From an uncultured bacterium (GTDB lineage Bacteria; Verrucomicrobiota; Kiritimatiellia; CAIVKH01), in contig CAIVKH010000115.1 in assembly GCA_903906425.1 (NCBI GenBank), positions 41,508 through 105,507 on the forward strand: a DNA stretch of 64,000 nt, given 5' to 3'. The position numbers were made by a program, and so were the translations under genes. A model generated the notes under the pieces. That model was not told the DNA's origin. It saw nothing but the letters and a program-made list of their open reading frames with translations, and ran no database searches. Shown here piece after piece: positions 41,035 to 49,874 of the stretch (position 1 is the first letter of the stretch; every line of letters begins with the position of its first letter).

Positions 41035-43791
41035 ATGGAGCCTACAAAATTCTTCTGCGTCTTTTGCGGCCAGTCTCTGGAGACTGACGATGACATGGGC
41101 GGGGCAGAGATCACCTGTCCGGCATGTGGTAAAAAACTATCCGTTCCGAATCCCGTCAAACGCTTCGCTGTTCGTCCAAAGTTGCATCTCAAACGCGATG
41201 CTGATCCGCCATTTGGCGCCGCCCTAACTCCGCCCCCTTCAGAGCCGACAGTCGCGACCCAATCGTTCACAAGCCGTTCATCCGGCCAGAGGATGTTCAA
41301 GTATGAAGCCAAGGACTCGGATGGTGACCGCCGATGGGGGACGGTCGAAGCCGAAAATCCTTCAGACGCCTTGCAGAAAGTCCGCTCTCTCGGTCTCTTC
41401 CCGTCCAACATCGCGGAAGCAACGTCACGAACAGATCAGTTTGACGAACCGACCGATCCGGTAGCCGATGTGCAGCCGATCAAGTTCACAAATTCGACAG
41501 GAACAGCGGCGGCAATTCTCGGCTTTGCTATTTTCATATCATGGATTGTTTGCGGTGCCGCCGCCTCCAATCGCCCGAATTGGTTTGCGTATATCTCGTT
41601 TCCACTCGTCATGACCATTGCTGCGGGAGCCACAGCCCTGCGCGTCTGGAAGTTCGACATGCCGATATGGCGGGGCATCACTGTTGGCTACGGCTCCGCT
41701 TTAGTCGCAGTAATCATTGAGTATGCTCTGCTCTCGGCCTCCTCGCCAATAAACTCTGCATCCCTGCTACAAGGTTCCATCAGTGCCGCGACACCTCGAC
41801 CATCCACACAGGCATCATCTGTCGTTAAGCGGCAAGATATTCTCGCAGGCACTCCTGACGAAACTCCGGTCGAGATGTCGCGATTACCGGATGCCTCGTC
41901 TGAGAAACTGTTGCAAGCCGAGGCGCTTTATTACGGCATCGGCGGGGTTGTTGATGAAAAACAGGCAAAGATTCTTTTCAGAAAAGCAGCATCGGAAGAC
42001 CAGCCCCCAGCCAAATTTTGGCTCGCCCGTTTGATCTACGGAGGGCGTTGCGGGTTTCAACGCGACGCCGCAGAGGCCCAAAGAATCGCATCTGAAAACT
42101 TCAAGGCTTTGGCAGCGCTCGCTGAAAAGGGGGATCGCGACGCGGAGTTCCTTCTTGGTGACGCCTATGCTTCAGGTCTGGGAGTGAATACCAATCTCGC
42201 ACTCGCAGTTCAGTGGCTTCGCTCCTCAGCCAAATCAGGCAACTCTCCTGCGATTCTAAATCTGGGTCTTATGTGTTCGCAAGGCCTCGGCGTACCCCAA
42301 GATGAAGTCTTGGCGGTTAAACTGTACCGCCAGATTGCAGAACAAGAGGTTGCCGCTGCTGAGTACTCTCTAGGCGCTTGCTATGCCAACGGTCAGGGTG
42401 TTGCCAAAGACTTGGCGGAGGCGGCAAAATGGTATCGCAAAGCCGCCGATCTGGGGTATTCCGACGCCCAATTCGATCTCGGTCTTTGCTACCAAAACGG
42501 TGAGGGTGTTGCCAATGACTTGGCGGAGGCGGCAAAATGGTATCGCAAAGCCGCCGATCTGGAAAATGCCTGTGCTGAGTTCGCACTAGGCGCGTGCTAT
42601 GCTAACGGCAAAGGTGTCGATAAAGATTTGGCGGAGGCGACTCAATGGAATCGCAAATCAGCCGGTCAGGGATATGCCGCAGCCCAAACATTTCTCGGCT
42701 TATACTACCAAACTGGTCAGGGCGTTCCAAAAGACTTGCAGGAAGCGAATAAATGGCTTCGCAAATCAGCCGATCAGGGAGAAGCCTTGGCGCAATTCTA
42801 CCTTGGCTGCAACTTGCATGACGGCCAAGGGGTTTCAAAAGACCTCCCCGAAGCGGCCAAATGGCTTCGCAAATCAGCCGATCAAGGAAACTCGGATGCG
42901 CAACTATCGCTAGGTTCATGCTACGAAACTGGTCAGGGCGTCCCCAAAGACTTGGAGGAAGCGGCAAAATGGTATCGCAAATCCGCCGATCAAGGAAACC
43001 CGGATGCGCAACTGCGACTCGGTAAATGTTTTTTTAATGGGTGGGGCGTCGCCAAAGACTACAGCGAGGCAACCAAACTCTTTCGCAAATCGGCAGAAAA
43101 GGGGAATGCTGAGGCGCTCGCGTCCATGGGATTGTGTTACGCCAAAGGATGGGGCGTTCCCTTGGACACTGATAAGGCTGAACAATACTGGAAGTTGGCA
43201 GTAGGAAAGGGTGAAGTTTCGAGCCGAGACAACCTCGCCCTCCTTCGGAACGAACGCAATGCAAGCAATGCCCAAGACGATGCGACGCAATCTTCGGCAA
43301 GAAATAGTCACGCAACGGGTGCCTTGACGCAGCAAGACGAACGCCTCATCCGCTGGGCGGTTGCTTTTAACAAGCAGTATGGAACCCTTAACCGAGCGCG
43401 CAGCCTGCAAGAAAAGAAGGCCGCTGTCGAACGCCTGAAGGCGTTGGACTCGGCGATCCCTGCAAACGAAGCATATCTGACGGGCGGGACGGATCGGAGC
43501 GGAAAAGGCTATGTTTTTTTGATCGCTGCCCGGAGCGTATTCATGGACTATTTTCAATACGTTAATTTCTCCACCTATGTTTATGAGATGTCCTTCGAGG
43601 AAGCCAGGCCGGTCCTACCCGCACTGTTCAGCCTAGTAGGCATGGACGACGTTTCTCCCACACCACAAACACTTTCGCAGGCACATAGAAAAAGTTATGA
43701 CTTGTTTCAGAAAGCAGCAAAATCCTACGTCGAAGCCTTCAAAGACCTAGACGCTGCATACCAAGGCGAAATAAGCAGCCGTAGCCAATGA
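41035..43791 (+). CDS. Sel1-repeat membrane protein with zinc-ribbon N-terminus
   Basis: 918 residues from ATG 41035, which has GGAG seven bases upstream. Order: a zinc ribbon (CVFCGQSLETDD...CPACGKKL) in the first 35 residues, a GspF-like segment (FKYEAKDSDGDRRWGTVEAENPSDAL) near 85, three membrane helices around 160-245, then from 300 to 730 at least eleven Sel1 repeats of about 36 residues (AAKWYRKAADLGYSDAQFDL type), and a soluble C-terminal domain. Sel1 repeats are protein-binding scaffolds. Neighbouring repeats are nearly identical at DNA level (42383-42560). Codon use is more AT-rich than in adjacent genes, suggesting separate acquisition. Confidence 0.85.
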   Translation: MEPTKFFCVFCGQSLETDDDMGGAEITCPACGKKLSVPNPVKRFAVRPKLHLKRDADPPFGAALTPPPSEPTVATQSFTSRSSGQRMFKYEAKDSDGDRRWGTVEAENPSDALQKVRSLGLFPSNIAEATSRTDQFDEPTDPVADVQPIKFTNSTGTAAAILGFAIFISWIVCGAAASNRPNWFAYISFPLVMTIAAGATALRVWKFDMPIWRGITVGYGSALVAVIIEYALLSASSPINSASLLQGSISAATPRPSTQASSVVKRQDILAGTPDETPVEMSRLPDASSEKLLQAEALYYGIGGVVDEKQAKILFRKAASEDQPPAKFWLARLIYGGRCGFQRDAAEAQRIASENFKALAALAEKGDRDAEFLLGDAYASGLGVNTNLALAVQWLRSSAKSGNSPAILNLGLMCSQGLGVPQDEVLAVKLYRQIAEQEVAAAEYSLGACYANGQGVAKDLAEAAKWYRKAADLGYSDAQFDLGLCYQNGEGVANDLAEAAKWYRKAADLENACAEFALGACYANGKGVDKDLAEATQWNRKSAGQGYAAAQTFLGLYYQTGQGVPKDLQEANKWLRKSADQGEALAQFYLGCNLHDGQGVSKDLPEAAKWLRKSADQGNSDAQLSLGSCYETGQGVPKDLEEAAKWYRKSADQGNPDAQLRLGKCFFNGWGVAKDYSEATKLFRKSAEKGNAEALASMGLCYAKGWGVPLDTDKAEQYWKLAVGKGEVSSRDNLALLRNERNASNAQDDATQSSARNSHATGALTQQDERLIRWAVAFNKQYGTLNRARSLQEKKAAVERLKALDSAIPANEAYLTGGTDRSGKGYVFLIAARSVFMDYFQYVNFSTYVYEMSFEEARPVLPALFSLVGMDDVSPTPQTLSQAHRKSYDLFQKAAKSYVEAFKDLDAAYQGEISSRSQ

Positions 43792-43985
43792 GATGCCACA
43801 TATTATCAGCGATCGACAAAAACCGTAGATGCTCCGTCACGTAGGTTCCGCAAGAAGAACCGCGCATGATCGCCATCCGATACCCGTCAAGACACTCCAT
43901 AGCCTATGCCGACGCCTTCCGTCCTGCCCCCGTGGACGCCCATCGCCGAGTATGCCACAATCGTGACCCGCCTTCGAGCGGACCA

Positions 43986-44609
43986 ATGAGTGACATGAAA
44001 GAGAGCAAGCCCGGCGCCGACGAGATCGGAAGCCGCATACGGACGATGCTGCGACTGCATCGGCCGCAGGATGTCGCCGCATTCGTCATGCGGCTTCCCG
44101 ACGAGAGCGCGCCTTGGCGCAAGTGGTATGTGTCGCTGACCGTGATGGCGTGCGCGGCCAAGACGCCCAAGGATGCCGTCTGCTGGAAGTATATCCTCGA
44201 CGAGTTCACGCCGGAGATGCCGGCGCGATGCGCCACAGATTTGGTCGCCGCGCAGCGGGCGATGCTCCAGCGCATCAGCACCGCCGAACGCCTCCAGAAG
44301 GTCGGGGTCGCCGCGCTGGCCGAGCGGCAGCCCGAGCCCGTGACTCCGAGGGCGCGCGCGGTCCTGGACGACCGCCTCTCGATCATGGCGCAGATGGGGT
44401 GCCGGCTCATCTTCTCGCCGGCATGCGAGGCCGTGCTGCTCCAGAGCGACAGCGATGGCCACCTCGCCAACCTGCGGTCCTACCTGTCGCAGGCCTTCAA
44501 GGACAACTTCGAGCGCGACGGGTGCGTCCGGCCGGGCAGCACGATCATCACGCTGACCTTCCTCCGCCACACCGCGCGCAAGGTCGGGCTGGAGCCTCCA
44601 TGGACGTGA
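43986..44609 (+). CDS. Hypothetical helical protein
   Basis: 207 residues (MSDMKESKPGADEIGSRIRTMLRLHRPQDVAAFVMRLP). Helix-rich and soluble. A CACAAT box at 43956 with TGC before it and TGGACG 17 bases upstream may be its promoter, with a 24-base leader. Its end overlaps the next start, so the pair is co-translated. No recognised family. Confidence 0.6.
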   Translation: MSDMKESKPGADEIGSRIRTMLRLHRPQDVAAFVMRLPDESAPWRKWYVSLTVMACAAKTPKDAVCWKYILDEFTPEMPARCATDLVAAQRAMLQRISTAERLQKVGVAALAERQPEPVTPRARAVLDDRLSIMAQMGCRLIFSPACEAVLLQSDSDGHLANLRSYLSQAFKDNFERDGCVRPGSTIITLTFLRHTARKVGLEPPWT

Positions 44610-44920
44610 ACCAACCATTCGACCGGGCGGCGAAGCCACCTCGTCCCTCGTGGCGAAACCTCTTGCTGGCCGACCAGCGCTCCCAGAAGTTGCTGGTCGA
44701 CTACCTGCGGCTGATCGGCGAGCAAACTGACTGCATCGTCACGATCAGCAGGCCCGCGCACAGAATGATCACTGGCTCCGGCGACGTGGAGCACATTGCT
44801 CTCGTGAAGGCGTTCCTGTCGTGGGTCTGTGGCCAGATCAGGCCCGATCAAATGGGCAACGCGATCATCACGGTGAGCCACATCCGCAGGTGGGAGCGCT
44901 CGACAGGTTCGAGGCTATGA
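44600..44920 (+). CDS. Small hypothetical protein
   Basis: 106 residues (MDVNQPFDRAAKPPRPSWRNLLLADQRSQKLLVDYLRLIGEQTDC). The ATG lies ten bases inside the previous gene. The two products share a similar ending theme (GNAIITVSHIRRWE here, GSTIITLTFLRHTARK there) and could be distant paralogues. Function unknown. Confidence 0.58.
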   Translation: MDVNQPFDRAAKPPRPSWRNLLLADQRSQKLLVDYLRLIGEQTDCIVTISRPAHRMITGSGDVEHIALVKAFLSWVCGQIRPDQMGNAIITVSHIRRWERSTGSRL

Positions 44921-45269
44921 AAGTGACCTTGGCGTTCTCCGGTCGCCGGAGCACGCAGGGGATTGTCATACGATCCGCCAACGGACTTCGATTCTGCCGC
45001 CGGAGCCTGCGTCCCCCAACGCGGCCAGCCACCTGGTCGCCACCATGCCTCCCACCACGCCTTCGGGTGGCCGAAAGGCGCAGTTTTGCTGGCGTTTCAG
45101 CGTGGTGTCCACTCGGATTGGGATCGCCAGAAAAGTCGGCGACTGACAAGAGAACCGGTCCCGGAGGGCTGCCCAACTATCATTTTGCGCGCCCGGCGAG
45201 CCGGACTGCGAGGGGAACACTGCGTCATACGGATGTCGGCCATTCCGCGCGGCGCTGCTTCGACGGAAG
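44921..45269. other. 349-base gap between convergent genes
   Basis: No gene is supported. CTCCGG/CCGGAG (44938-44952) may form a short hairpin after the upstream gene, but there is no U-tract. Nothing else stands out. Confidence 0.5.
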
Positions 45270-46727
45270 CTACGAGGTTCGGCGCGCGTTGTCCGCGAAG
45301 ATCATCTCCATGGCGGCAAGGTCGCCATCCAACGGCACGCGGGTGGCGATGTCTTCCCTGAGCTCCGCAGGCATGTCCGCCAGGCACGCGTCGAAGTCGA
45401 ATCCACCCAGCCCAACCAACGGCGCCATCCTTCTGGCGTGCTCCATGCCCAACTCCTCCAGAACCTCAACGGCCTTGTCCCCGTCTGTCATGTGTTTTGC
45501 CCCCGCGATATAGCGGAACCATCGCATCGCGCTCTCAGTCATGTACTCCGGCGTCAGGCCGCCATTTTCGGCGGGGCTCGGCGGAGCTGTTTGGGCTGCG
45601 GGCTCGGCGACGGCGGCCGACTGGCCTGTCGGGGCTGGCTGCGGCTGGGTGCGCGGATGCCTGTCGCAGACCTTGGCCAGAACATCGGCCTGCTTGCCCT
45701 TCAGGAGCATGTCGCAATGCCTGCCGGTCGCCAGAGCCTTGACCTGCTGCTGCGTCAGGGTCGCGGGCAGGGAGGCCAATGCCTTCGACAGCGACGAGCG
45801 CAGCGAGTCGTCGGCCTTGCCGCCAGTCTGCCAGAGTTCGTCGAACTGCATGTTGTCCTTGGCCGCGTCGAACGGATAGACGAACGTCGACGAGCCAAAG
45901 CGCTCCTTGAAGCAGGCCTCCATGGCCCGATGGGCCATCCGGGCCCAGTCCGGCGTGCCGCCGACCGCTTCGATGTCAGTAGTGTCGGAGAGAGATTGGC
46001 CATGGCGGGGAAGGTCGGCGGAGCCGACTGGCGCGGAGCGCCCCTCCGCGCGCTTCGCGCGCCCACCTATGGCCCCTTCCTTCTCCGACTGCGGAGGGAG
46101 CGAAGCGACCGACGCAGGAGGAGCACCTCTGTGCGCGTGACAAACGGTCACGTCGTCAATGTGACTAACGGTCACACGTCCGGTAGGTGGTGTCGTACCT
46201 ACCGGAGATGAAATAGTGCCTACCGGAGCGCCTGCCTCGGCCTTGCGTTGGGAAGCGCTTGTCATGACCGTCCACTGCCGCCTGCCTTGGCCGTTGTGGC
46301 CTGCGCGGGCGATGACGCCAGTCGCCGTGAGCCTCTGCACCGACTTGCGAACCGCTGCGTGCGTGACGCCGAGAAGGCCGGCGATCGTCTTCTCGGACTC
46401 CCACATCGGGCGGGGTCCGCCTTTGCTTCGACGGAACTCGGCGATGCGGCTCCTCACGTACATCTCAAGCGCGGCGTCGACGCCCATCCATTCAGCTCGG
46501 CGCAGCACACAGGCTTGCAGGGAGCGGCTCAAGCCTGTCCACATGGCGTAGTCGTCGACAACGGCCTTGGCGGCCTCTGGGTCCCGCAATGCCAGCACGG
46601 CCTCAAGCTGGGCGGGGCGCTTCCTCTCGGCGGCTTTCCGGCCGGCGGATGCCGCGACCTCCTCGGCCGTGATGTCGCTCCAGTCGCGCGCGGCAGGGTC
46701 TCCCGCCGGCTCTTGCTGTTTAATCAA
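45270..46727 (-). CDS. Winged-helix replication-initiator-like protein
   Basis: 485 residues from TTG 46727, with GAGGAG eight bases upstream. The N-terminal half includes a winged helix (SEKTIAGLLGVTHAAVRKSVQRLTATGVIARAGHN) as in phage and plasmid initiators. A long low-complexity linker (SSPVGTTPPTGRVTVSHIDDVTVCH) separates it from a helical C-terminal half. The DNA of this linker holds direct and inverted repeats (46137-46228), the layout of lambda O and its internal origin. Small genes upstream on the same strand probably belong to the same transcript. Helicase loader genes are not obvious. Confidence 0.6.
   Translation of the reverse strand: MIKQQEPAGDPAARDWSDITAEEVAASAGRKAAERKRPAQLEAVLALRDPEAAKAVVDDYAMWTGLSRSLQACVLRRAEWMGVDAALEMYVRSRIAEFRRSKGGPRPMWESEKTIAGLLGVTHAAVRKSVQRLTATGVIARAGHNGQGRRQWTVMTSASQRKAEAGAPVGTISSPVGTTPPTGRVTVSHIDDVTVCHAHRGAPPASVASLPPQSEKEGAIGGRAKRAEGRSAPVGSADLPRHGQSLSDTTDIEAVGGTPDWARMAHRAMEACFKERFGSSTFVYPFDAAKDNMQFDELWQTGGKADDSLRSSLSKALASLPATLTQQQVKALATGRHCDMLLKGKQADVLAKVCDRHPRTQPQPAPTGQSAAVAEPAAQTAPPSPAENGGLTPEYMTESAMRWFRYIAGAKHMTDGDKAVEVLEELGMEHARRMAPLVGLGGFDFDACLADMPAELREDIATRVPLDGDLAAMEMIFADNARRTS
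46137..46228. repeat. Iteron-like cluster, candidate replication origin
   Basis: GTGACAAACGGTCAC (46137) and GTGACTAACGGTCAC (46161) are two near-identical inverted-repeat units 24 bases apart. TCCGGTAGGT (46179) and ACCTACCGGA (46197) form a perfect 10-bp inverted repeat, and CCTACCGGAG recurs at 46219. All lie within the linker-coding part of the initiator-like gene. Confidence 0.55.
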
Positions 46728-46786
46728 GTTGCACTCCTCGCCCCGTTTGGGTTTCCGGCCCGCGGGGCTTTTCCTTCTCGGCCATT

Positions 46787-46948
46787 TTACCGCGTGCTGG
46801 CCGCCCTTACGAAGGTGCGGACTGCCTGCCTGAGGGCCGTGGCCTGCTCCACGACGGAGCGGGCGACGACGACGGCCGACACGTCGCCCTCGGGGCGCTC
46901 GACGATGTCGCCGTCCTTGTCGGCGTACCGGCGGATGGGGCGGCTCAT
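46787..46948 (-). CDS. Small hypothetical protein
   Basis: 53 residues (MSRPIRRYADKDGDIVERPEG). Its ATG overlaps the stop of the upstream gene (ATGA), and the initiator-like gene follows about 60 bases later. Support is from coupling and codon pattern only. Confidence 0.5.
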   Translation of the reverse strand: MSRPIRRYADKDGDIVERPEGDVSAVVVARSVVEQATALRQAVRTFVRAASTR

Positions 46949-47193
46949 GGCGCCACCGCCTCGGGCCTGCCGACCTCGACGGCGTCGTGGACCGTCAGGC
47001 CCAGCACCCGGAGCATGTCGGCCTCACCGCCACGCCGGAGCAGGCCCAAAGTGAGCGCCATCGCGCGCTGCTTGGCCGCCTTGCGGCCCTTCCGGGTTTT
47101 GCTCTGCTCCAGCTTGGACAGGGTGCTGACGGCCCCCCGCCACCTCTTGAGGGCGCTCTCTGGGATGGTGTCGTACCAGGGTCGCCCGCTCAT
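46945..47193 (-). CDS. Small basic hypothetical protein
   Basis: 82 residues from ATG 47193 (MSGRPWYDTIPESALKRWRGAVSTLSKLEQSKTRKGRKAAKQRAM), with a strongly basic centre that could bind nucleic acid. The start overlaps the upstream stop. It is part of the small-gene operon leading to the initiator-like gene. Confidence 0.55.
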   Translation of the reverse strand: MSGRPWYDTIPESALKRWRGAVSTLSKLEQSKTRKGRKAAKQRAMALTLGLLRRGGEADMLRVLGLTVHDAVEVGRPEAVAP

Positions 47194-47645
47194 GAGGCCA
47201 CCTCCTCTTCCATCTCCGCCATGCGCGACATGCGCGCCCAAGACTCAAGGGCGCGCGCGTTCGTCACGGCCTGCTCGGCCCATGCCGCCATGCCAGCCGA
47301 GGCCATCTTCTTGCCCAGGCGCCGCCAGGTCTGGGCCGCCCTGAACCAACGCGCCGAGCACGGCCACTCCGACATTGGCGCGTTGCGTGGGACTAGGGTG
47401 ACGCTATCGTCGCGCTCGTCGGTGCGCTTCGACCGAGACGCTCCATTCTCCTGGATGTAGGCGACTCCGCCCCGCTCCTTGAACGTGTGCCCGTGCCAGA
47501 CTACCTGCTTCTCACTGTCTTTCTGCTTCTTCTCACTGTCTCTCATTGCTGTCTCCTGTTTTCTGTGATCCCAGCAGCCGGACAGGAACGCTCCGGCCCG
47601 GCTGTCGGGGGTGACGCCGACGGCGTCTGGTGTATCATTGCTCAT
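47190..47645 (-). CDS. Hypothetical charged protein
   Basis: Up to 151 residues (MSNDTPDAVGVTPDSRAGAF). A more likely core begins at MRDSEKKQKDSEKQVVWHGHTFKERGGVAYIQENG. The C-terminal half is helical (RWFRAAQTWRRLGKKMASAGMAAW). It overlaps the previous gene by 11 bases. No recognised family. Confidence 0.55.
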   Translation of the reverse strand: MSNDTPDAVGVTPDSRAGAFLSGCWDHRKQETAMRDSEKKQKDSEKQVVWHGHTFKERGGVAYIQENGASRSKRTDERDDSVTLVPRNAPMSEWPCSARWFRAAQTWRRLGKKMASAGMAAWAEQAVTNARALESWARMSRMAEMEEEVAS

Positions 47646-47829
47646 GTTGTCCTAACCGCCGGGTTTGGTTTCCAGCCGACCGGCTTTTTTCGGTCACTTC
47701 GCCGCCGCTGTCGGTTGTGCCTCGGCTGCGAAAATTGTCGGCAACGCACGGCACGCCCTTCGCGCGGCCGTCGTCCATCCAGCCGCCGTCATCGGGCGTG
47801 TCGCTCTTGTGTATAATGTCTGTGCTCAT
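47635..47829 (-). CDS. Small acidic hypothetical protein
   Basis: 64 residues (MSTDIIHKSDTPDDGGWMDDGRAKG). GAGG lies at good distance before the ATG, directly next to the long hairpin at 47844. The SxDTPDD motif near the N-terminus recurs at the start of the next protein (MSNDTPD). Confidence 0.5.
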   Translation of the reverse strand: MSTDIIHKSDTPDDGGWMDDGRAKGVPCVADNFRSRGTTDSGGEVTEKSRSAGNQTRRLGQHEQ

Positions 47830-47843
47830 AGTGTGGTTCCTCA

Positions 47844-47874
47844 CCAGCCCGCCGGCTCCAAACCGGCGGGCTGG
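47844..47874 (-). promoter_or_regulatory. 12-bp perfect hairpin beside a ribosome site
   Basis: CCAGCCCGCCGG and CCGGCGGGCTGG flank a 7-base loop. On the minus strand the stem ends two bases from the GAGG ribosome site of the gene starting at 47829, so it may affect translation or mRNA processing. On the plus strand it is followed by TTTCTTCTT and could terminate transcription. Confidence 0.55.
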
Positions 47875-47885
47875 TTTCTTCTTGC

Positions 47886-48110
47886 TCACGGCGATGAAAG
47901 GTCGTCGTGAATCGTCAGCGCCTGTGTGTGGGCCGACGGGGCCGGCCTCACCGCCATCGCCAGGCGCTCGCGAACGAGCTGGCTCAAGGGTATGTCGCGC
48001 AGGATGGCCTCGGCCCTGAGGTGCCTGTAGTCCGCGCCCCGCAAGCGCAGGTTGATGCGGGCGTCGCGCGGCGTTGGCGCAGGCGGGTTCTGTGCGGTGT
48101 CGGTTGTCAT
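47886..48110 (-). CDS. Ribbon-helix-helix-type small protein
   Basis: 74 residues from ATG 48110 with GGAG upstream. RINLRLRGADYRHLRAEAILRDIPLSQLVRERLAMAV fits a ribbon-helix-helix DNA-binding fold (short strand, two helices). It is the first gene of the operon that leads to the initiator-like gene, with a TATAAT about 35 bases upstream. It may regulate that operon, like CopG-type proteins. Confidence 0.65.
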   Translation of the reverse strand: MTTDTAQNPPAPTPRDARINLRLRGADYRHLRAEAILRDIPLSQLVRERLAMAVRPAPSAHTQALTIHDDLSSP

Positions 48111-48598
48111 GCCTTGGTCTCCTATGTCGTGCATGTCGGATTATATTCCGCCGCCGGAGAGAGCCGTTCAGAGCGCATCATGACATGCGCAGAGATGAGC
48201 CGATTCGCCTTCGACCCTCCTGTAACTGGTGTTTTCTGCGCGCCGGCCAAGAAGAAGGCTGGCCGTGAGCGCGAAGCGGGCTCGGGTGGCGGCCTGTTTA
48301 GCCGGCGCCCATGTGTAACAGCTCTTGCTGTCGACAGCGGGAATGGCGGCTTCATCGCGCGCTGGCGCCGCTGCATTCCTCAGCCAGCGAAAAGTGAGCC
48401 ATCGCCACGGGCATCCTCTGTTCTCCACTCGACTACAGAACCGGCCGCGGAATGTGGTCCCCTGCGTTTCAAGCGCGACCCACGGCGCGGCCGAGAGCAG
48501 AGTTCCCGTTCATGGCCAAGGAATGCGAAGTCGCGAGTCGCATCCCGCATTTCCACCCGACAGGCGGCGGGCGCGCGGTGCCGAATGGCGGGGTCAAC
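48111..48598. other. 488-base region without a supported gene
   Basis: TATAAT (minus strand, near 48145) probably serves the small-gene operon. The rest, up to the transposase stop, shows only low-quality frames and no clear inverted ends of an insertion sequence. Confidence 0.5.
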
Positions 48599-49612
48599 TT
48601 ACGCTTGGTGAGCGTCAGGGCTTGCGGGGCATTGCGAGGTCGGCGCCGTTTCGGCATGGCCACCCGCTGCTTGCTCGGCGGGATGCGTCGCGTGCTCTTC
48701 TGCGGTTTCGACTTGGTCCGTCCGTTTGGTTTGCACAGCTTGTTCCATTAGGCGTTGAAAACGTGCGCCTGGCGATGTTGCTCTACGCAAGTTGTAGTGA
48801 AACGCGTATTCGGCCAGACAGGTGTCCAAGTCGGCAAGGCTTGCAGGTCTTCGATGGGTGCCTTGGAGACAACTATACAATCCGTAAAGCACAGTGCGCA
48901 CCTGTGCCAGCCGGCGCCCGCTCATGCCCATAAACTTGTAATTCAGCGGTTGGAGAGCTCGCGCCCAGCTATCGTGTTCTGCCCCCTCCAGAGCCTCCCA
49001 TCCGTCCGCGTAAATCTCACTGTGGGGCTCGACAGCTTTCACGATGAACTGGCGCAGAAGCTCGGAGTTGGCAACAGCGAGACGGGCCACTCGGATGCGC
49101 AAAATGCCCCGTGGAGAAGTTTCGGCGGCGATGACCACATGCACGGCGTGGAGCTGCTCCCTGCCGCCAAGGACGGCGACACTTCCCACGGCAGCCATGA
49201 CAGTTCCCTTCAGCCCATCGTCTTTGAACGGTGTTGTCATTGCGCATCGAAGCTTGCGTAGGCAGGCCAAGGCCGTCTCGAAGCGACTCAGGCAACTCAA
49301 CTGCTGGAGTTCCGCGGCGCTGATACCGTCAGGTTCGTTCGCCACAACCCAAGCGACGCGGCACCAGTCCAACAATGAAAGGTGCGTGCGATGGAAAATC
49401 GTTCCCGCCGTGACTGTCGTCTGATGCCTGCACGCGGAGCAAACTAGCCGCGATCGTTTATTGGTCCATGCTTTCGAACCTCTGCATTTTGGACATGCAA
49501 ATCCCTTTGGCCAGTTCGGCCAGCGTAGGCTTCTCAGGTATTCCAAAAGGGAATCCTCGGTGTCTAATTCTCTTTGGAAGTCAGACCACGTTTCAGGGCA
49601 CTTGGAATCCAT
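48599..49612 (-). mobile_element. IS1595 (ISXO2-like) transposase, probably inactive
   Basis: 337 residues. The N-terminus has the family zinc ribbon and following region: LRWPNWPKGFACPKCRGSKAW, RLVCSACRHQTTVTAGTIFH, WCRVAWVVANEPDGISAAEL. In the DDE-type core, YADGWEAL and EYAFHYNLR are present. The expected first acidic motif (DE before the Gly-Gly) reads AVGSVAVLGG, so the first catalytic Asp seems lost. The C-terminus is extended by about 40 Ala/Thr/His-rich residues. No terminal inverted repeats or target duplications could be seen, so limits are those of the gene. Confidence 0.75.
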
Positions 49613-49874
49613 TACGCACTACCGCACATGATCTAGGAGGCGTCAAGCGGAATCACATCTTCGCGCCAGTTCATCCAGTCTATATTCTCAGCAATGCGCA
49701 ACTGTATTATTAAAGACGAGATGCTGCGCTGTGAAGGCAGGCGGTCAGGGGGCCTTGACGACGGCGTTTCCCCACTCACAATTTGAACCCAGCAAGAACG
49801 CATAGTCCGATAGAAAGACGAAGCTGACCCGAGCGGACCGGTAAACGGCGGCGGGTCAAAAAGGAAGAAAACCC

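Noticed and set aside
44821..45513. Open frame across the gap between the 44.6-kb gene and the initiator-like gene
   Set aside because: Overlaps two better genes, with Arg/Pro/Ser-rich content and no motif.
48122..48376. Small minus-strand frame upstream of the RHH gene
   Set aside because: No ribosome site, promoter elements lie inside it, and no coding pattern.
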